DNA of 27,346 nt from DATFXF01 sp035258565 (lineage in GTDB: Bacteria; Acidobacteriota; Terriglobia; Acidiferrales; UBA7541): contig DATFXF010000051.1 in assembly GCA_035258565.1 (NCBI GenBank), forward strand, positions 1 through 27,346, read 5' to 3'. A model generated the notes under the pieces. The model ran no database searches, had not been told where the DNA came from, and was given only the letters and a program-made list of their open reading frames with translations. This document shows positions 7,901 through 16,958 of the stretch, piece by piece. Numbering within the stretch: the first letter of the stretch is position 1; the number at the start of each line of letters is the position of its first letter. A program made the translations under genes and the position numbers.

Positions 7901-9661
7901 ATGAGGACCTTCCCCAAGGCAGGACGCTACGAACTGCTCGAAGAACTCGGGCGGGGTGCCATGGGTGTGGTTTACAAGGCCCAAGACCCTGTCATCGGTC
8001 GAAACGTCGCGGTGAAAACAATGCACCTGACCGAGGCCGGCACAGGCCTCACGCGCGCGGAACTCTCCGCACGCTTTCAAACGGAAGCCCGCGCCGCCGG
8101 CCTGCTGAGCCACCCGAATATCGTCACCGTGTACGACGCCGGCGAAGAGGAAGGCTTTTTCTACATCACGATGGAGTATGTCGAAGGACGCAGCCTGCAG
8201 GCGCTGCTCGATGAGCGGCAATCCTTCCCGCTGCCGCGCGTGCTGCGACTGATGGAACAGGCCTGTTCGGCACTCGAGTACGCCCACCAGCACAACGTGG
8301 TGCATCGCGACATCAAGCCCGCCAACCTGATGCTCGCTTCCGGTGAAGAGCTGAAGATTACTGACTTCGGCACCGCCAAGATCTTACAGTTCGGCACCAC
8401 CCAAACCGCGCACATCATTGGCACGCCCAGTTATATGTCGCCCGAGCAGGTGAAGGGCAAGCGGGTGAACGGCCGTTCAGATATCTTCGCGCTCGGCGTG
8501 GTGCTCTACGAGCTGGTCACCGGCGAGAAGCCGTTTCGCGGCCAGAACATCACCACGGTGATCTATAAGATTGTCAACGAAGAGCCAGTGGCGCCGCGCG
8601 AACTCGACTCCTCGATTCATCCCGGACTGAGCTATCTAATCACCCGAGCCCTGGCCAAGGAGCCCGCGGCACGCTATCAAACCTGCGGGGAAATGTTGGA
8701 GGCGCTGCGGAATTACCGCGAACTGGGGCCCAGTCCTCAGGCCACGGTTGCGCTCCCCGCGGAACCTGCAATCATCGGCGCGGGACCCGCGAACGCGCTG
8801 GCACGCGCCCCCGCAGCCCCACGAAACGCCACATTGGAACTCCTTCCGCGCCAGGAATCCGAGAAAAAGCGCGCCAACGCGTGGCTGGCTTTGCTGCTCC
8901 TGGCCATCATCGCCGGCGCAAGCTACCGAGTGTGGCCCACGGTCCGCGAGGTCTGGCAGCGGAGCCGCTCGTCACCCGTGAGCTCCGTGGCCTCCACCCA
9001 CTCGCAAGCGGCGGCGAGCCCCATCGAAAGCGGGTCTTTGCCTCGGGCGCCAGCTGCACCGGCCGCGCCAGGCGAGAGCGACAGAAGCAAAGTCGAAACC
9101 CTGCTTCGAGAGACCAAGCAGGTAGCAACGTCCGCCAGCGCCGTTCGGGCGAAGCCGGACGCGCCCCAGAAGAGCACGGAGGCGTCGACGCCACAACTCA
9201 GCTCGCGTGCCGCCGAGATGAAGTCACTCCTCGAGCAGAAACTCGCACAAGTGGGGCTGGGCGACAAGGTTCGGGTCCATGTCCAAGGCGATACATTTAC
9301 GCTGACCGGACGGCTAATACCGCGCGAGCATGGCGAATTGGTCCGCCTGCTCCGGGACTCTCCGGCATGGATCCGCCTGGTGGACAACATCGAGTATGCC
9401 GTTCCCGAACCGGGAGATCGAGCGAGCGTCAACGAGCGGCCCCCGGCCGCCGCAGGCCGCGGAGAGATGGAGGTCACCACCGATGTGCAGGGCGCTTCGG
9501 CTCTCCTTCGCGGGCCGAAAGGAGGGGTTCGCGGCACCTGCACCACTCCCTGCCGTTTCGAAGGGCTCTGGCCCAACCGATATTTTCTTGAGGTGAGCCA
9601 GAAGGCTACCGGCGTGAACAACGGATCATCCAGGTTCCCGCCGGAAATACGGTTCACGTGA
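7901..9661 (+). CDS. Transmembrane Ser/Thr protein kinase (PknB type) with BON-like and PEGA regions; frame broken near the 3' end
   Basis: Residues about 10-272 form a Hanks-type kinase domain. It has the glycine loop GRGAMGVV at 17-24, the ATP lysine K39 in VAVKT, the catalytic loop HRDIKPAN with D137, DFG at 155-157 and SPE at 180-182; all catalytic residues are present, so it should be active. An Ala/Pro-rich linker leads to one membrane helix at about 326-343. Outside the membrane lies an Ala/Ser/Pro-rich spacer, then a BON-like segment near 435-500 (GDTFTLTGRLIPREHGELV), then a PEGA-type domain. The frame is right to about 9598; the last 20 residues are frameshift product, because the PEGA sequence continues in another frame from 9601. 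The full protein would be about 669 residues. It probably senses an envelope signal and phosphorylates cytoplasmic targets. Confidence 0.92.
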   Translation: MRTFPKAGRYELLEELGRGAMGVVYKAQDPVIGRNVAVKTMHLTEAGTGLTRAELSARFQTEARAAGLLSHPNIVTVYDAGEEEGFFYITMEYVEGRSLQALLDERQSFPLPRVLRLMEQACSALEYAHQHNVVHRDIKPANLMLASGEELKITDFGTAKILQFGTTQTAHIIGTPSYMSPEQVKGKRVNGRSDIFALGVVLYELVTGEKPFRGQNITTVIYKIVNEEPVAPRELDSSIHPGLSYLITRALAKEPAARYQTCGEMLEALRNYRELGPSPQATVALPAEPAIIGAGPANALARAPAAPRNATLELLPRQESEKKRANAWLALLLLAIIAGASYRVWPTVREVWQRSRSSPVSSVASTHSQAAASPIESGSLPRAPAAPAAPGESDRSKVETLLRETKQVATSASAVRAKPDAPQKSTEASTPQLSSRAAEMKSLLEQKLAQVGLGDKVRVHVQGDTFTLTGRLIPREHGELVRLLRDSPAWIRLVDNIEYAVPEPGDRASVNERPPAAAGRGEMEVTTDVQGASALLRGPKGGVRGTCTTPCRFEGLWPNRYFLEVSQKATGVNNGSSRFPPEIRFT

Positions 9662-9909
9662 ATGTTTCAATGCAGGCAGAGGTCTTGGGCCTCTCCGTGA
9701 CCACACACCCGCCAAGCGCTAACATCTTCATCAATGGCCGGCACCAACCGGGTCTCACCCCGCTGACCATCGAGCTCCGCCCGGGCGTCTACAGCATCCT
9801 GGTGTGCAAGCCTGGATTCGAGCCCTATGCCGGACGGGTCCAAGTGAACAGCGACGGTTTGACCCGTCTCGACCTGGAACTGGTCCCAAACCGCCAGCCG
9901 GAGCCTTAG
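9601..9909 (+). CDS. C-terminal PEGA domains of the same kinase, out of frame
   Basis: From 9601 this frame reads EGYRREQRIIQVPAGNTV, the classic second half of a PEGA domain whose first half ends in the kinase frame at about 9598. A second PEGA repeat follows, with PPSANIFINGRHQPGLTPLT and KPGFEPYAGRVQV. It ends with TAG at 9907-9909. One base is missing at about 9599-9601. The ATG at 9661 lies inside the domain and would make an 83-residue product starting mid-fold, so an independent gene is unlikely. PEGA domains are extracytoplasmic beta-rich modules, often at the outer end of bacterial kinases. Whether the break is real or an assembly error cannot be told from one copy. Confidence 0.85.
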   Translation, partial: EGYRREQRIIQVPAGNTVHVNVSMQAEVLGLSVTTHPPSANIFINGRHQPGLTPLTIELRPGVYSILVCKPGFEPYAGRVQVNSDGLTRLDLELVPNRQPEP

Positions 9910-10033
9910 CCTCGGGCCCGACGAGGTAGTCTAGAGCTGCCTGCCCGGCGCGTCTCTTTTCGTTCCCCTCAAGTGCATCCGCAGAGGATCAGATCTCGAT
10001 TAATCTATTCGAAATAAAAGCCTTATCATGGAA

Positions 10034-10067
10034 CGCCGCTCGGCAGGCAGCGCCGCTCGGCAGGCAG
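10034..10067. repeat. Perfect 17-bp tandem duplication
   Basis: CGCCGCTCGGCAGGCAG occurs twice back to back, at 10034-10050 and 10051-10067, just upstream of the next gene. The length is not a multiple of three and the copies are identical. It lies in the leader between the kinase tail and the HEAT/PilZ frames. Confidence 0.9.
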
Positions 10068-10084
10068 CGTGCTCTCAACACCGA

Positions 10085-10091
10085 GGGGAGG
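10085..10091 (+). promoter_or_regulatory. Ribosome binding site deciding the GTG start at 10099
   Basis: GGGGAGG lies seven bases before the GTG at 10099. It favours this start over the GTG at 10069, which has no such site and abuts the tandem duplication. Confidence 0.6.
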
Positions 10092-10098
10092 CGGATCG

Positions 10099-10833
10099 GT
10101 GACTCCGAAAAGCCTGGCGAAGTCCGTCCGGTCGGGTTCCGAGGAATTGCTTGTGAGTGGCCAGCTGGCGCTTCGGGCGAAGGAGCCCGAAATCGTCCCA
10201 TCCACGGAACCCGCCCGGCCGAACCCAGAACTCGCGGTCGGGCGCTTCCTCGAATCTTTCCTGGTCCTGCTCCGCTCGGTGCGTCTCTATAACAAGCATC
10301 ACCCGCGGGTGCTCGAGAGCCTCGAAGCGACCGAGAAAGATCTTCGCACCGCGCTTCGGTTGCTTCCCTGTGTGGCCATCGGCGTCGAGCGCGATCGGTT
10401 AATCGCGCCGCTGATCGGCGAGCACTCCCTCACCGCGCATGGCCTCGAACTCACCACCCTGGCCCAGGAGCTTTCCCGGTGCGGCGTCACTTCCCTGGTT
10501 TTTCTCTCCGAAACCAACCTCGGCGAGCTGGACACACTGGCGCGTTTGCTGAATGCCGCGTCGCTCAGGACGAGCGCACAAGCCCGGCGGGACGCCGAGA
10601 CCAAGCATGCTGCCGCGCACGAAATTTCCCATGAGGCGCACGGCAGGAACTGGGGCGCGCGGCTGGCCGAGCACCGCATTTCGTCTATTCAGGCAAATCG
10701 AGCGATCCACCGTAAAGCGGATCCTGCTCTCGCCACCCTGACGGCCGCACTGCTCGCTTGCGGCGGTGTGTCGCATCCCACGGGAGAGGAGCCCGCTGCC
10801 ACAGAATATGCCATCACCCGAAGCAAACCTTGA
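10099..10833 (+). CDS. Helical protein of unknown function, probably the N-terminal part of a HEAT-PilZ protein
   Basis: This frame gives 244 residues. The segment from about 45 to 150 is well ordered: RFLESFLVLLRSVRLYNKHHP is followed by VLESLEATEKDLRTAL, then VAIGVERDRLI and LELTTLAQELSRCGVTSLVF, then LGELDTLARLLNAA. This looks like an alpha/beta sensory or regulatory module and does not match a family I can name with certainty. There is no signal peptide or membrane helix, so it is probably cytoplasmic. The last 40 residues are low in recognisable structure, and the frame overlaps the next one by 26 bases. The two frames may be one protein interrupted by a +1 break near 10800, or two coupled genes. 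The start is GTG with a strong ribosome site. Confidence 0.7.
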   Translation: MTPKSLAKSVRSGSEELLVSGQLALRAKEPEIVPSTEPARPNPELAVGRFLESFLVLLRSVRLYNKHHPRVLESLEATEKDLRTALRLLPCVAIGVERDRLIAPLIGEHSLTAHGLELTTLAQELSRCGVTSLVFLSETNLGELDTLARLLNAASLRTSAQARRDAETKHAAAHEISHEAHGRNWGARLAEHRISSIQANRAIHRKADPALATLTAALLACGGVSHPTGEEPAATEYAITRSKP

Positions 10834-12850
10834 GGAGTTGACGAGTGCGCTGCGCCTGCTTCGAAGAATGATTCCTGGGGTCGATCCGGCACAGCCGAGT
10901 TCCCCCCAGGAGACAGCCGGCGCGTTGCATGCCGCCATGGCCGAGGCAGGGCCCCGCACGGTGAGCCGCCTCGTGGCTGGCGCTCGGCGCCTCGTGCCGC
11001 GTCGAGAAGAGACGCTCGAAAGCTATGTGGACCGTTTGGCCGACGCACTTGTGCTGGAGTTCACTAAGGGCGCGTTTCGCGCCGGCTGCCTGATGCCACG
11101 AGAGCTGTTCCCGCTCCTCGAACGCATAGGCCGGGAGCTGATTCCTGGCGCCGAGCGGACTTCCGCCGAGAAGCCAGCATCGGGCTTCCCGCCCGTCGCT
11201 CGGAACGCTCCGCAGGAACCCTCACCCGTTCTCTCGCCATGGGCTAACGAGTTTCACGCCGAACGGCTCCACGAGCGCTTCTGGGAGGAGCTTCCCGCAC
11301 GCGATGTTCTCACGGTGCTGCGCGGACCGGACGCTTGGTGCCTGCCGGTGGCCACTCTTCGCCTAGCTCTTGAATCGCTCTCCGACACCGCGCGCAATCC
11401 AGGCCAGGGCGAGGCCGAGGTTTCGGGCAGCGATTCGCTCAGCGAAGCCCGCCAGACGCTGTTCCATTACGTGCGCTGCCTAGAATCAGAAGAAGGAGCC
11501 GAGCGACGAGCGGTGGCCGCGGGCCTGGCCGAGCTTTGTCCCTTGTTCGAGCGGCTCTGGCCCGAGCGCGCAGCCGAGGAACTCGCCCGCAGCGTTGTGC
11601 GCGCTCTCGAGGGTGAGACGTCGCCGCCCATCGCCGGCCTATTAACGGCGGTGACAGAAAATCTGGCGCGACTGGCGCTTCGCCAGGACGACTACGCAGG
11701 CTTCGAGGGCATCCTTGCCGCGCTCGAGAGCGCCCCGTGCGACGCGGAGCACGCGCACCTGAACGCTTTGGCAGCGCGCTTGATCGCCGACGAACGCTGG
11801 CTGCTGCTGGTGGATCGAGCCCTCGCGCGCCGCCCGCTCGATCCCCTACTGGCGCGGCTGCTGGGGCGCGACCCCGAGCGCCTGCTCGACCGCTTGAGTT
11901 TGCTCCTCACTGCACCCGACGGACTCGACGCCTTGCCAGCCATGGGGCGCCTGCTGCGAGCGATCGGCGAGCCAGCACTTGGCGCCCTGGAAAGGAGTCT
12001 CGCCGATCCGCGTCGGCAGCGCGCGGCCGCAGCCGTGAAGCTGCTCGCTCGAACCGAGCCCGGACGCCTCGTAGACGCCCTGCCGCGCGTTCTGCCAAGC
12101 TGGGATCGGAGTTTGCAGGACCTAGCTGTTTCCGAGCTGGCGCGTGGCCCCGACGCTACGCCCATCCCCGGCGCGGCCCGCGCCTTCCTCACTGCCGTTC
12201 CCAAGGCGCATCACATGGTCGCGCCGCTGATGCTCGATCACATTGGCCTGGCGCAGGAACCGGCTGCCGGGCCGCTGCTCAGGGAGATCGCCGCAGGCCA
12301 ACACGCGCAGTTGAACGATGCGTTCATCCGTATCAAGGCCGTGGAGGCCTTGGGTCGCATGCGCGTCATGGAATCTGTTGAGCTGCTCCGCAGCATCGCG
12401 CACCAGCGTGACGGTGTGACGTACCGAGAACCGGCCGGACTCCGCGCCGCGGCTGAAGAAGCTCTGGGGCTGCTCGAGAATCATCCGTCCTCTCCGCGCG
12501 TTCGCGCCGCGCGCCAGGCGCTCGAAAAAGCCAGCTTGTGGTTCACGCGGCCGCGCCGCTACCCGCGGGTTGCACTTCCCGCTCCGCTCACCGCGCATAT
12601 CAAGTCTCCTTACCGCGGCTCCGTTCGCGTCCACACCATCAGCCTGGGCGGCGCATTCCTAGAATCGAAGGGCCGATTGGCCGTAGGGGATTCGCTGCGC
12701 CTCGAGATTCGCGTCGGCCTGCGACGCATCCGCTCCACGGCAGTCGTCCGCAACGTCGCGCGAACCGGCAGCGGCATTGAATTCGTACATATGAAGCAGG
12801 AAGACCGCGAGAAACTGCGACGCCTCGTCGAACGTCTCCTCCCCGCCTAG
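10808..12850 (+). CDS. HEAT-like repeat protein with C-terminal PilZ domain
   Basis: From the ATG at 10808 this encodes 680 residues. The bulk (about 130-570) is a run of amphipathic helical pairs rich in Leu, Ala, Arg and Glu, with HEAT-like units such as LGALERSLADPRRQRAAAAV and AFIRIKAVEALGRMRVMESV. The final 100 residues are a PilZ domain: RRYPRVALPAPLTAHI carries the RxxxR motif that clamps cyclic di-GMP, and HTISLGGAFLES stands where DxSxxG is expected, with the Ser and second Gly kept but the Asp replaced. It may therefore bind cyclic di-GMP weakly or not at all. The repeats probably form a protein-binding scaffold. Other starts are GTG at 10766, or none if it is continuous with the frame before. 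I see no enzymatic motif. Confidence 0.82.
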   Translation: MPSPEANLEELTSALRLLRRMIPGVDPAQPSSPQETAGALHAAMAEAGPRTVSRLVAGARRLVPRREETLESYVDRLADALVLEFTKGAFRAGCLMPRELFPLLERIGRELIPGAERTSAEKPASGFPPVARNAPQEPSPVLSPWANEFHAERLHERFWEELPARDVLTVLRGPDAWCLPVATLRLALESLSDTARNPGQGEAEVSGSDSLSEARQTLFHYVRCLESEEGAERRAVAAGLAELCPLFERLWPERAAEELARSVVRALEGETSPPIAGLLTAVTENLARLALRQDDYAGFEGILAALESAPCDAEHAHLNALAARLIADERWLLLVDRALARRPLDPLLARLLGRDPERLLDRLSLLLTAPDGLDALPAMGRLLRAIGEPALGALERSLADPRRQRAAAAVKLLARTEPGRLVDALPRVLPSWDRSLQDLAVSELARGPDATPIPGAARAFLTAVPKAHHMVAPLMLDHIGLAQEPAAGPLLREIAAGQHAQLNDAFIRIKAVEALGRMRVMESVELLRSIAHQRDGVTYREPAGLRAAAEEALGLLENHPSSPRVRAARQALEKASLWFTRPRRYPRVALPAPLTAHIKSPYRGSVRVHTISLGGAFLESKGRLAVGDSLRLEIRVGLRRIRSTAVVRNVARTGSGIEFVHMKQEDREKLRRLVERLLPA

Positions 12851-12909
12851 ATCTACTCTTCCCCATACCCGCGCCAATACCTCATCGCCACCCAGCGAGA
12901 AGATTTCTG

Positions 12910-12938
12910 TTGAAAAGGCTCAGGGCTTGAGGTAGAAG
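12910..12938 (+). promoter_or_regulatory. Candidate housekeeping promoter for the TonB-dependent receptor
   Basis: TTGAAA at 12910-12915 and TAGAAG at 12933-12938 are separated by 17 bases. This resembles a sigma-70 promoter and would give a leader of about 100 bases. It is a match by eye in GC-rich DNA and may be chance. Confidence 0.3.
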
Positions 12939-13037
12939 CCGTTCATTGGATCATGCCGGGGTGGAATGCTCTTGAACTGTTATTGGTGGGTTTGGTGCGT
13001 ATCGTGTGCCCCTTTGTGACCAGCTCTGAGTTTGAGT

Positions 13038-13043
13038 GGGAGG
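13038..13043 (+). promoter_or_regulatory. Ribosome binding site deciding the receptor start at 13050
   Basis: GGGAGG sits six bases before the ATG at 13050. An upstream in-frame TTG at 13032 overlaps this region and is less likely. Confidence 0.7.
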
Positions 13044-13049
13044 ACAAGC

Positions 13050-16000
13050 ATGCCTAAGCGTCTGTGCGTCGTTGTCCTGTTACTCAGTGTGTCATTACTC
13101 GCGAGTCTGGGCGCGGATGCCCAGGTCAACACGGCTGACCTGTCCGGCCAAGTACTGGACCCACAGGGCCTCGCTGTGGCACGCGCAAAAGTGACCGCCA
13201 AGAATCTGGCCACGGGCGCGACCCGCACGGCGGAGGCTGACGACTCCGGCCGTTACCGAATCGTCGGGTTGCCCCCGGGTCGCTACGAGTTGACGGTCGA
13301 TGCCGGGAAAGGACTCGCCAAACTCGTTAACCCTGAGATGGTCCTCACGATTGGCCAAGCCGCCGAATTCGATGCACATCTCGAACTCCAGCGGGGCGCC
13401 GAAACCGTTACTGTCAGCGAGACCACGGCGGCAATCGAAACGGCCCGCACCGCCGTCACCGAGACAGTGGACCAGCGGCGGATCGAAAACCTTCCCATCA
13501 ACGGCCGCAACTACATCAACTTCACCCTGACCACCTCGCAGGCCACGCGCGACAGTGCGCCGTCGATCGGTGCCGCGCCTACCAGCGGCATCAACTTCGG
13601 CGGCCAGCGTGCCCGCTCGAACCAGGTCTCGGTCGACGGTACCGACGCGGTGGATAACTCCGTGAACGGCATCCGTGCCACGGTCTCGCAGGAAGCGGTG
13701 CAGGAGTTCCAGCTCATCATCAGCAACTACATGCCTGAGTTCGGCCGCGCCACAGGGGGAGTCATCAACATCGTCACCAAAGGAGGGTCAAACGAGGTTC
13801 ATGGCAACGCCTTCGGCTTCCTCCGACACAAGTCCATTCAGGCGCGCAACGCGTTCTCGGTCGTGGTGGATCCGACAACCGGCTCCCTGATGCCGGTCAA
13901 GCAGGCCTACACCCGCGTGCAAGCCGGGGCCACGCTCGGCGGACCCATCGTCAAGGACAAGACGTTTTACTTTTTCTCCTATGAGACCACACGGCGCCAG
14001 GAGACCGGCTTCACCAACATTGGCGCCAATAATTTCGGTTTGGTGCCGCTGGGCGTGCCCGGCCTCCCGTTCCTTGTCACGCCAGCGCAGCAGGCATTTA
14101 TCGTACCCTTGCTGACGTCTACAAACCCAAACCTGAGGGCCCTTGGACAAACCTATGCGGCGATCGCGGGCTCGGCTTCGAGCGTGGCCCTCAGTGGCAT
14201 CGACCCGGGCGCCATTTCCGGGGCCGGACCGGGGGCCCGCTTCCCGCTGCCGGTAGCCTGCGTTCCAAGCACGACCACGCCCATTCCCTGCTCCCCCTCT
14301 TCCAGGCAAGGCCTCGCCCCCTTGCCGGCTTCATTTGTTCCGCTTAATTCGCTGCGCGGCAACTACCCGATTTCCGAAGGCACCAGCTTGTGGTCAGCGC
14401 GCCTTGATCATCAGTGGAATCCTCACAACAACTCCTTCGTGCGCGTGAACGTCTCTCCCTCGCTGGTCACCGGCATCCAGGTGAACGCGCAGAATCAAAA
14501 CTTCGGGCAGAATGCCGGCTCACGAACCTCGCTGCAACAGACGCGTGACCTGGCCGTGGTGGGACAGCACGTCACCTCGATCACAAACAATCTTTTCAAT
14601 GAATTTCGCTTCCAGTTTGCTCGTCGCGGCCTGCACTACGGTTTTTCACAGCTCCCCGGAGGCAGCGAACTCGGCGTCAATATCACGGGCTTCGCCTTCT
14701 TTGGCCGCGAACCCTTCTCCACGGTGGATCGCATTGAGCGTCGTTCTCAATGGACTGATAACCTGAGCTGGATCAAGGGACACCACACCTTCAAGGTCGG
14801 CGGCGATATCAATCTCATCCAGCTGCGCTCCAGCAAGACGCAGATCTTCGAGCTGAATTTCGGCGGCGTCATTAACTTCGGAGTGCTCGACGCCACGCCC
14901 ATCCTTTCTGCCGCTGGCCCCGCCGCTGCTGCCGGCTTGGCCGCGCTCCCAGCGGGAACCGCGATTCCTGGCCTCAATGCCTTGCAGTCCTATGGCCTGG
15001 GCCTTCCCACTAGCTTTATTCAAGGGATCGGCGCTTCGGCCCGGCCGTTCGACAACAAGACCTTTGCCGTTTTTGTTCAGGATAGCTGGAAGATCCATCC
15101 ACGGTTGACACTGAACTACGGCGTGCGCTACGACCTCGAATTGACCCCGCTGTTCCCGGCAAGCACAGCGATCAACGCTGCCGCCGAGGCCGCCCTAGGA
15201 GTCGTCGAGGGCATCCCGCACGACACGAACAACGTCGCACCGCGCTTCGGTCTGGCCTGGGACCCCTTGGGCAACGGGAAGACAGTCGTGCGGGCCGGGT
15301 ATGGCATCTTCTACGATCATCCGCTGCTGGCTGTGGCCTTCGACTCATTCACCGCCGAGGGCGCGAGATCGGTGCAGTTGATCTCCGGCGGTGGCGTACC
15401 GAGTGCATTGCCATATCCAATCAACCCGGGCGCTCTGAACGGCGCCACGATCTTTCAGGGCGTGCTCAATGATCCTTCGCACCTGACGTGTTACCTGGCC
15501 AGCCAGCAGCGCTTCGATCCCAAGCCCGGTCCCGACAACCCCACGTGCATGAGCTCAATTTTCGTCAACCAGAATTTCTTGGCCACAGGCATTCCCGTGC
15601 CCATCTTGCCGTTCACCTTGGCAGTGAACAAGAATTTTGAGTATGGCTACGCCCAGCAGGCCAACCTGACCGTAGAGCGGCAGTTCGCCAAGGAATATAA
15701 GTTCAGCTTGGGTTATACCTATGCACACAGTGTGAAACTGAACCGGCCACGCGACATAAATTCCACCGATCCACGTCTGCTGACAACAAACTTCCGCAAC
15801 GCCCTCGCAGCGGGCTTCAGCCCATCTAGCCCGCTCACTGTCGCGGCGCCCACAGCCAACATCTCCGCCACTCTGCCCTCAGCCTCGAATCCACTGGGGA
15901 GCTGTGGGGTGCAAGTGTCCGGGCAACCGAATGTTCGACCCGGCGTGCTTGGCGTTCTAAACAATTGCCCCGGGGCCTTGGCATCGCTTAACGGTTTATT

Positions 16001-16955
16001 CCTTGGCACAGCCGCCTTCTTTAATTTCTTCCGGCCATCCGGGCCGAATCCGTCGTTTTCTAGTCTTCCTGGTATTGGCAGTTATGCGACTCAGGTCGCC
16101 CTTGCCAACTCCGCGGGATTCCCGACCGGTTTTCCGGGTGTGCCAGTGCCTCTGGGCGGCGTGGATAACCAGGAATCTTCGGGGAACTCGGTCTATCACG
16201 GTCTGACTTTCAGCTTCTCGAAGCGCTTTGGCCATCACTTCGAGCTCTTGTCGAGCTATACCTGGTCTCACGCGATTGACGACTCGACCGACTTGCAAAC
16301 CTTGCTCGAGCCTCAGGAAGAACGCAGGCCGAACCTCGAGCGATCGAGCTCCACTTTCGATCAGCGACACCGCTGGGTGACAAGCGCCGTTTTCCAGAGC
16401 CCATACAAGCGGGCCGACGAAGGTTTCTGGCGTAAATTCCTGGCCGATTTCACTGTGGCGCCGATCATCGAGATCTCTTCGGGAAGGCCCTACACGGTCT
16501 TGACCGGGACAGACTTCAGACTGGACCTGGGTGCCAATACCGGCCGGCCGTCGGTAGGCAGTCCCGGCGTGACCTCACCTTTTGTGCCCGGAGTCTCGTT
16601 TACGCTCCCCACCGTGTGTGATGCTGCCGTGCAACTTCCCCCGGCACCCGTGCCCATCCCGCCGGCCGTGTCCATCTCCCCGCCAGCTGGCTGCACGGGC
16701 AACCTGGGACGCAACACCTTCGTGCGGCCAAATTTCCGCCAGTTCGATTTGCGTCTCTCGCGGAAGTTCTATTTCACCGAGAAGGCCAACCTAGAAGTCA
16801 TCGCCGACATGTTCAACCTGCTCAACCGGAACAACACGGCAGACGTAAACCCACTGTGCGATCTGAGCAGTCCGACCGGTACGTGCACTGCCGGGCAGCC
16901 CACTGCGTCACTTGACCCGCGGCAATTCCAGTTCGCACTGAAGATTAACTGGTAG
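13050..16955 (+). CDS. TonB-dependent outer-membrane receptor with carboxypeptidase-regulatory-like domain (Oar-like)
   Basis: The 1301-residue product begins with a signal peptide (KRLCVVVLLLSVSLLASLGADA, cut before QVNTADLSGQV). Residues about 25-115 are a carboxypeptidase-regulatory-like beta sandwich, with GQVLDPQGLAVARAKV and PPGRYELTVDAG. A plug domain follows, with LPINGRNYINFT, VSVDGTDAVDNSVNGIR and YMPEFGRATGGVINIVTKGG, then a large beta-barrel ending FQFALKINW, with the terminal aromatic expected for outer-membrane insertion. This architecture is expanded in Acidobacteriota and is thought to take up large substrates such as oligosaccharides or peptides with energy from TonB. The substrate cannot be inferred because no adjacent hydrolase or binding lipoprotein exists. 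The frame is intact over 3.9 kb. The gene seems to be transcribed alone. Confidence 0.95.
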   Translation: MPKRLCVVVLLLSVSLLASLGADAQVNTADLSGQVLDPQGLAVARAKVTAKNLATGATRTAEADDSGRYRIVGLPPGRYELTVDAGKGLAKLVNPEMVLTIGQAAEFDAHLELQRGAETVTVSETTAAIETARTAVTETVDQRRIENLPINGRNYINFTLTTSQATRDSAPSIGAAPTSGINFGGQRARSNQVSVDGTDAVDNSVNGIRATVSQEAVQEFQLIISNYMPEFGRATGGVINIVTKGGSNEVHGNAFGFLRHKSIQARNAFSVVVDPTTGSLMPVKQAYTRVQAGATLGGPIVKDKTFYFFSYETTRRQETGFTNIGANNFGLVPLGVPGLPFLVTPAQQAFIVPLLTSTNPNLRALGQTYAAIAGSASSVALSGIDPGAISGAGPGARFPLPVACVPSTTTPIPCSPSSRQGLAPLPASFVPLNSLRGNYPISEGTSLWSARLDHQWNPHNNSFVRVNVSPSLVTGIQVNAQNQNFGQNAGSRTSLQQTRDLAVVGQHVTSITNNLFNEFRFQFARRGLHYGFSQLPGGSELGVNITGFAFFGREPFSTVDRIERRSQWTDNLSWIKGHHTFKVGGDINLIQLRSSKTQIFELNFGGVINFGVLDATPILSAAGPAAAAGLAALPAGTAIPGLNALQSYGLGLPTSFIQGIGASARPFDNKTFAVFVQDSWKIHPRLTLNYGVRYDLELTPLFPASTAINAAAEAALGVVEGIPHDTNNVAPRFGLAWDPLGNGKTVVRAGYGIFYDHPLLAVAFDSFTAEGARSVQLISGGGVPSALPYPINPGALNGATIFQGVLNDPSHLTCYLASQQRFDPKPGPDNPTCMSSIFVNQNFLATGIPVPILPFTLAVNKNFEYGYAQQANLTVERQFAKEYKFSLGYTYAHSVKLNRPRDINSTDPRLLTTNFRNALAAGFSPSSPLTVAAPTANISATLPSASNPLGSCGVQVSGQPNVRPGVLGVLNNCPGALASLNGLFLGTAAFFNFFRPSGPNPSFSSLPGIGSYATQVALANSAGFPTGFPGVPVPLGGVDNQESSGNSVYHGLTFSFSKRFGHHFELLSSYTWSHAIDDSTDLQTLLEPQEERRPNLERSSSTFDQRHRWVTSAVFQSPYKRADEGFWRKFLADFTVAPIIEISSGRPYTVLTGTDFRLDLGANTGRPSVGSPGVTSPFVPGVSFTLPTVCDAAVQLPPAPVPIPPAVSISPPAGCTGNLGRNTFVRPNFRQFDLRLSRKFYFTEKANLEVIADMFNLLNRNNTADVNPLCDLSSPTGTCTAGQPTASLDPRQFQFALKINW

Positions 16956-16958
16956 GGC

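Noticed and set aside
8923..9657. 244-codon minus-strand frame opposite the kinase linker
   Set aside because: It lies opposite Ala/Pro/Ser-rich coding sequence, which gives long chance frames; no domain.
9910..9926. CCTCG/CGAGG hairpin after the kinase tail as a terminator
   Set aside because: The 5-bp stem with no T run is too weak to call.
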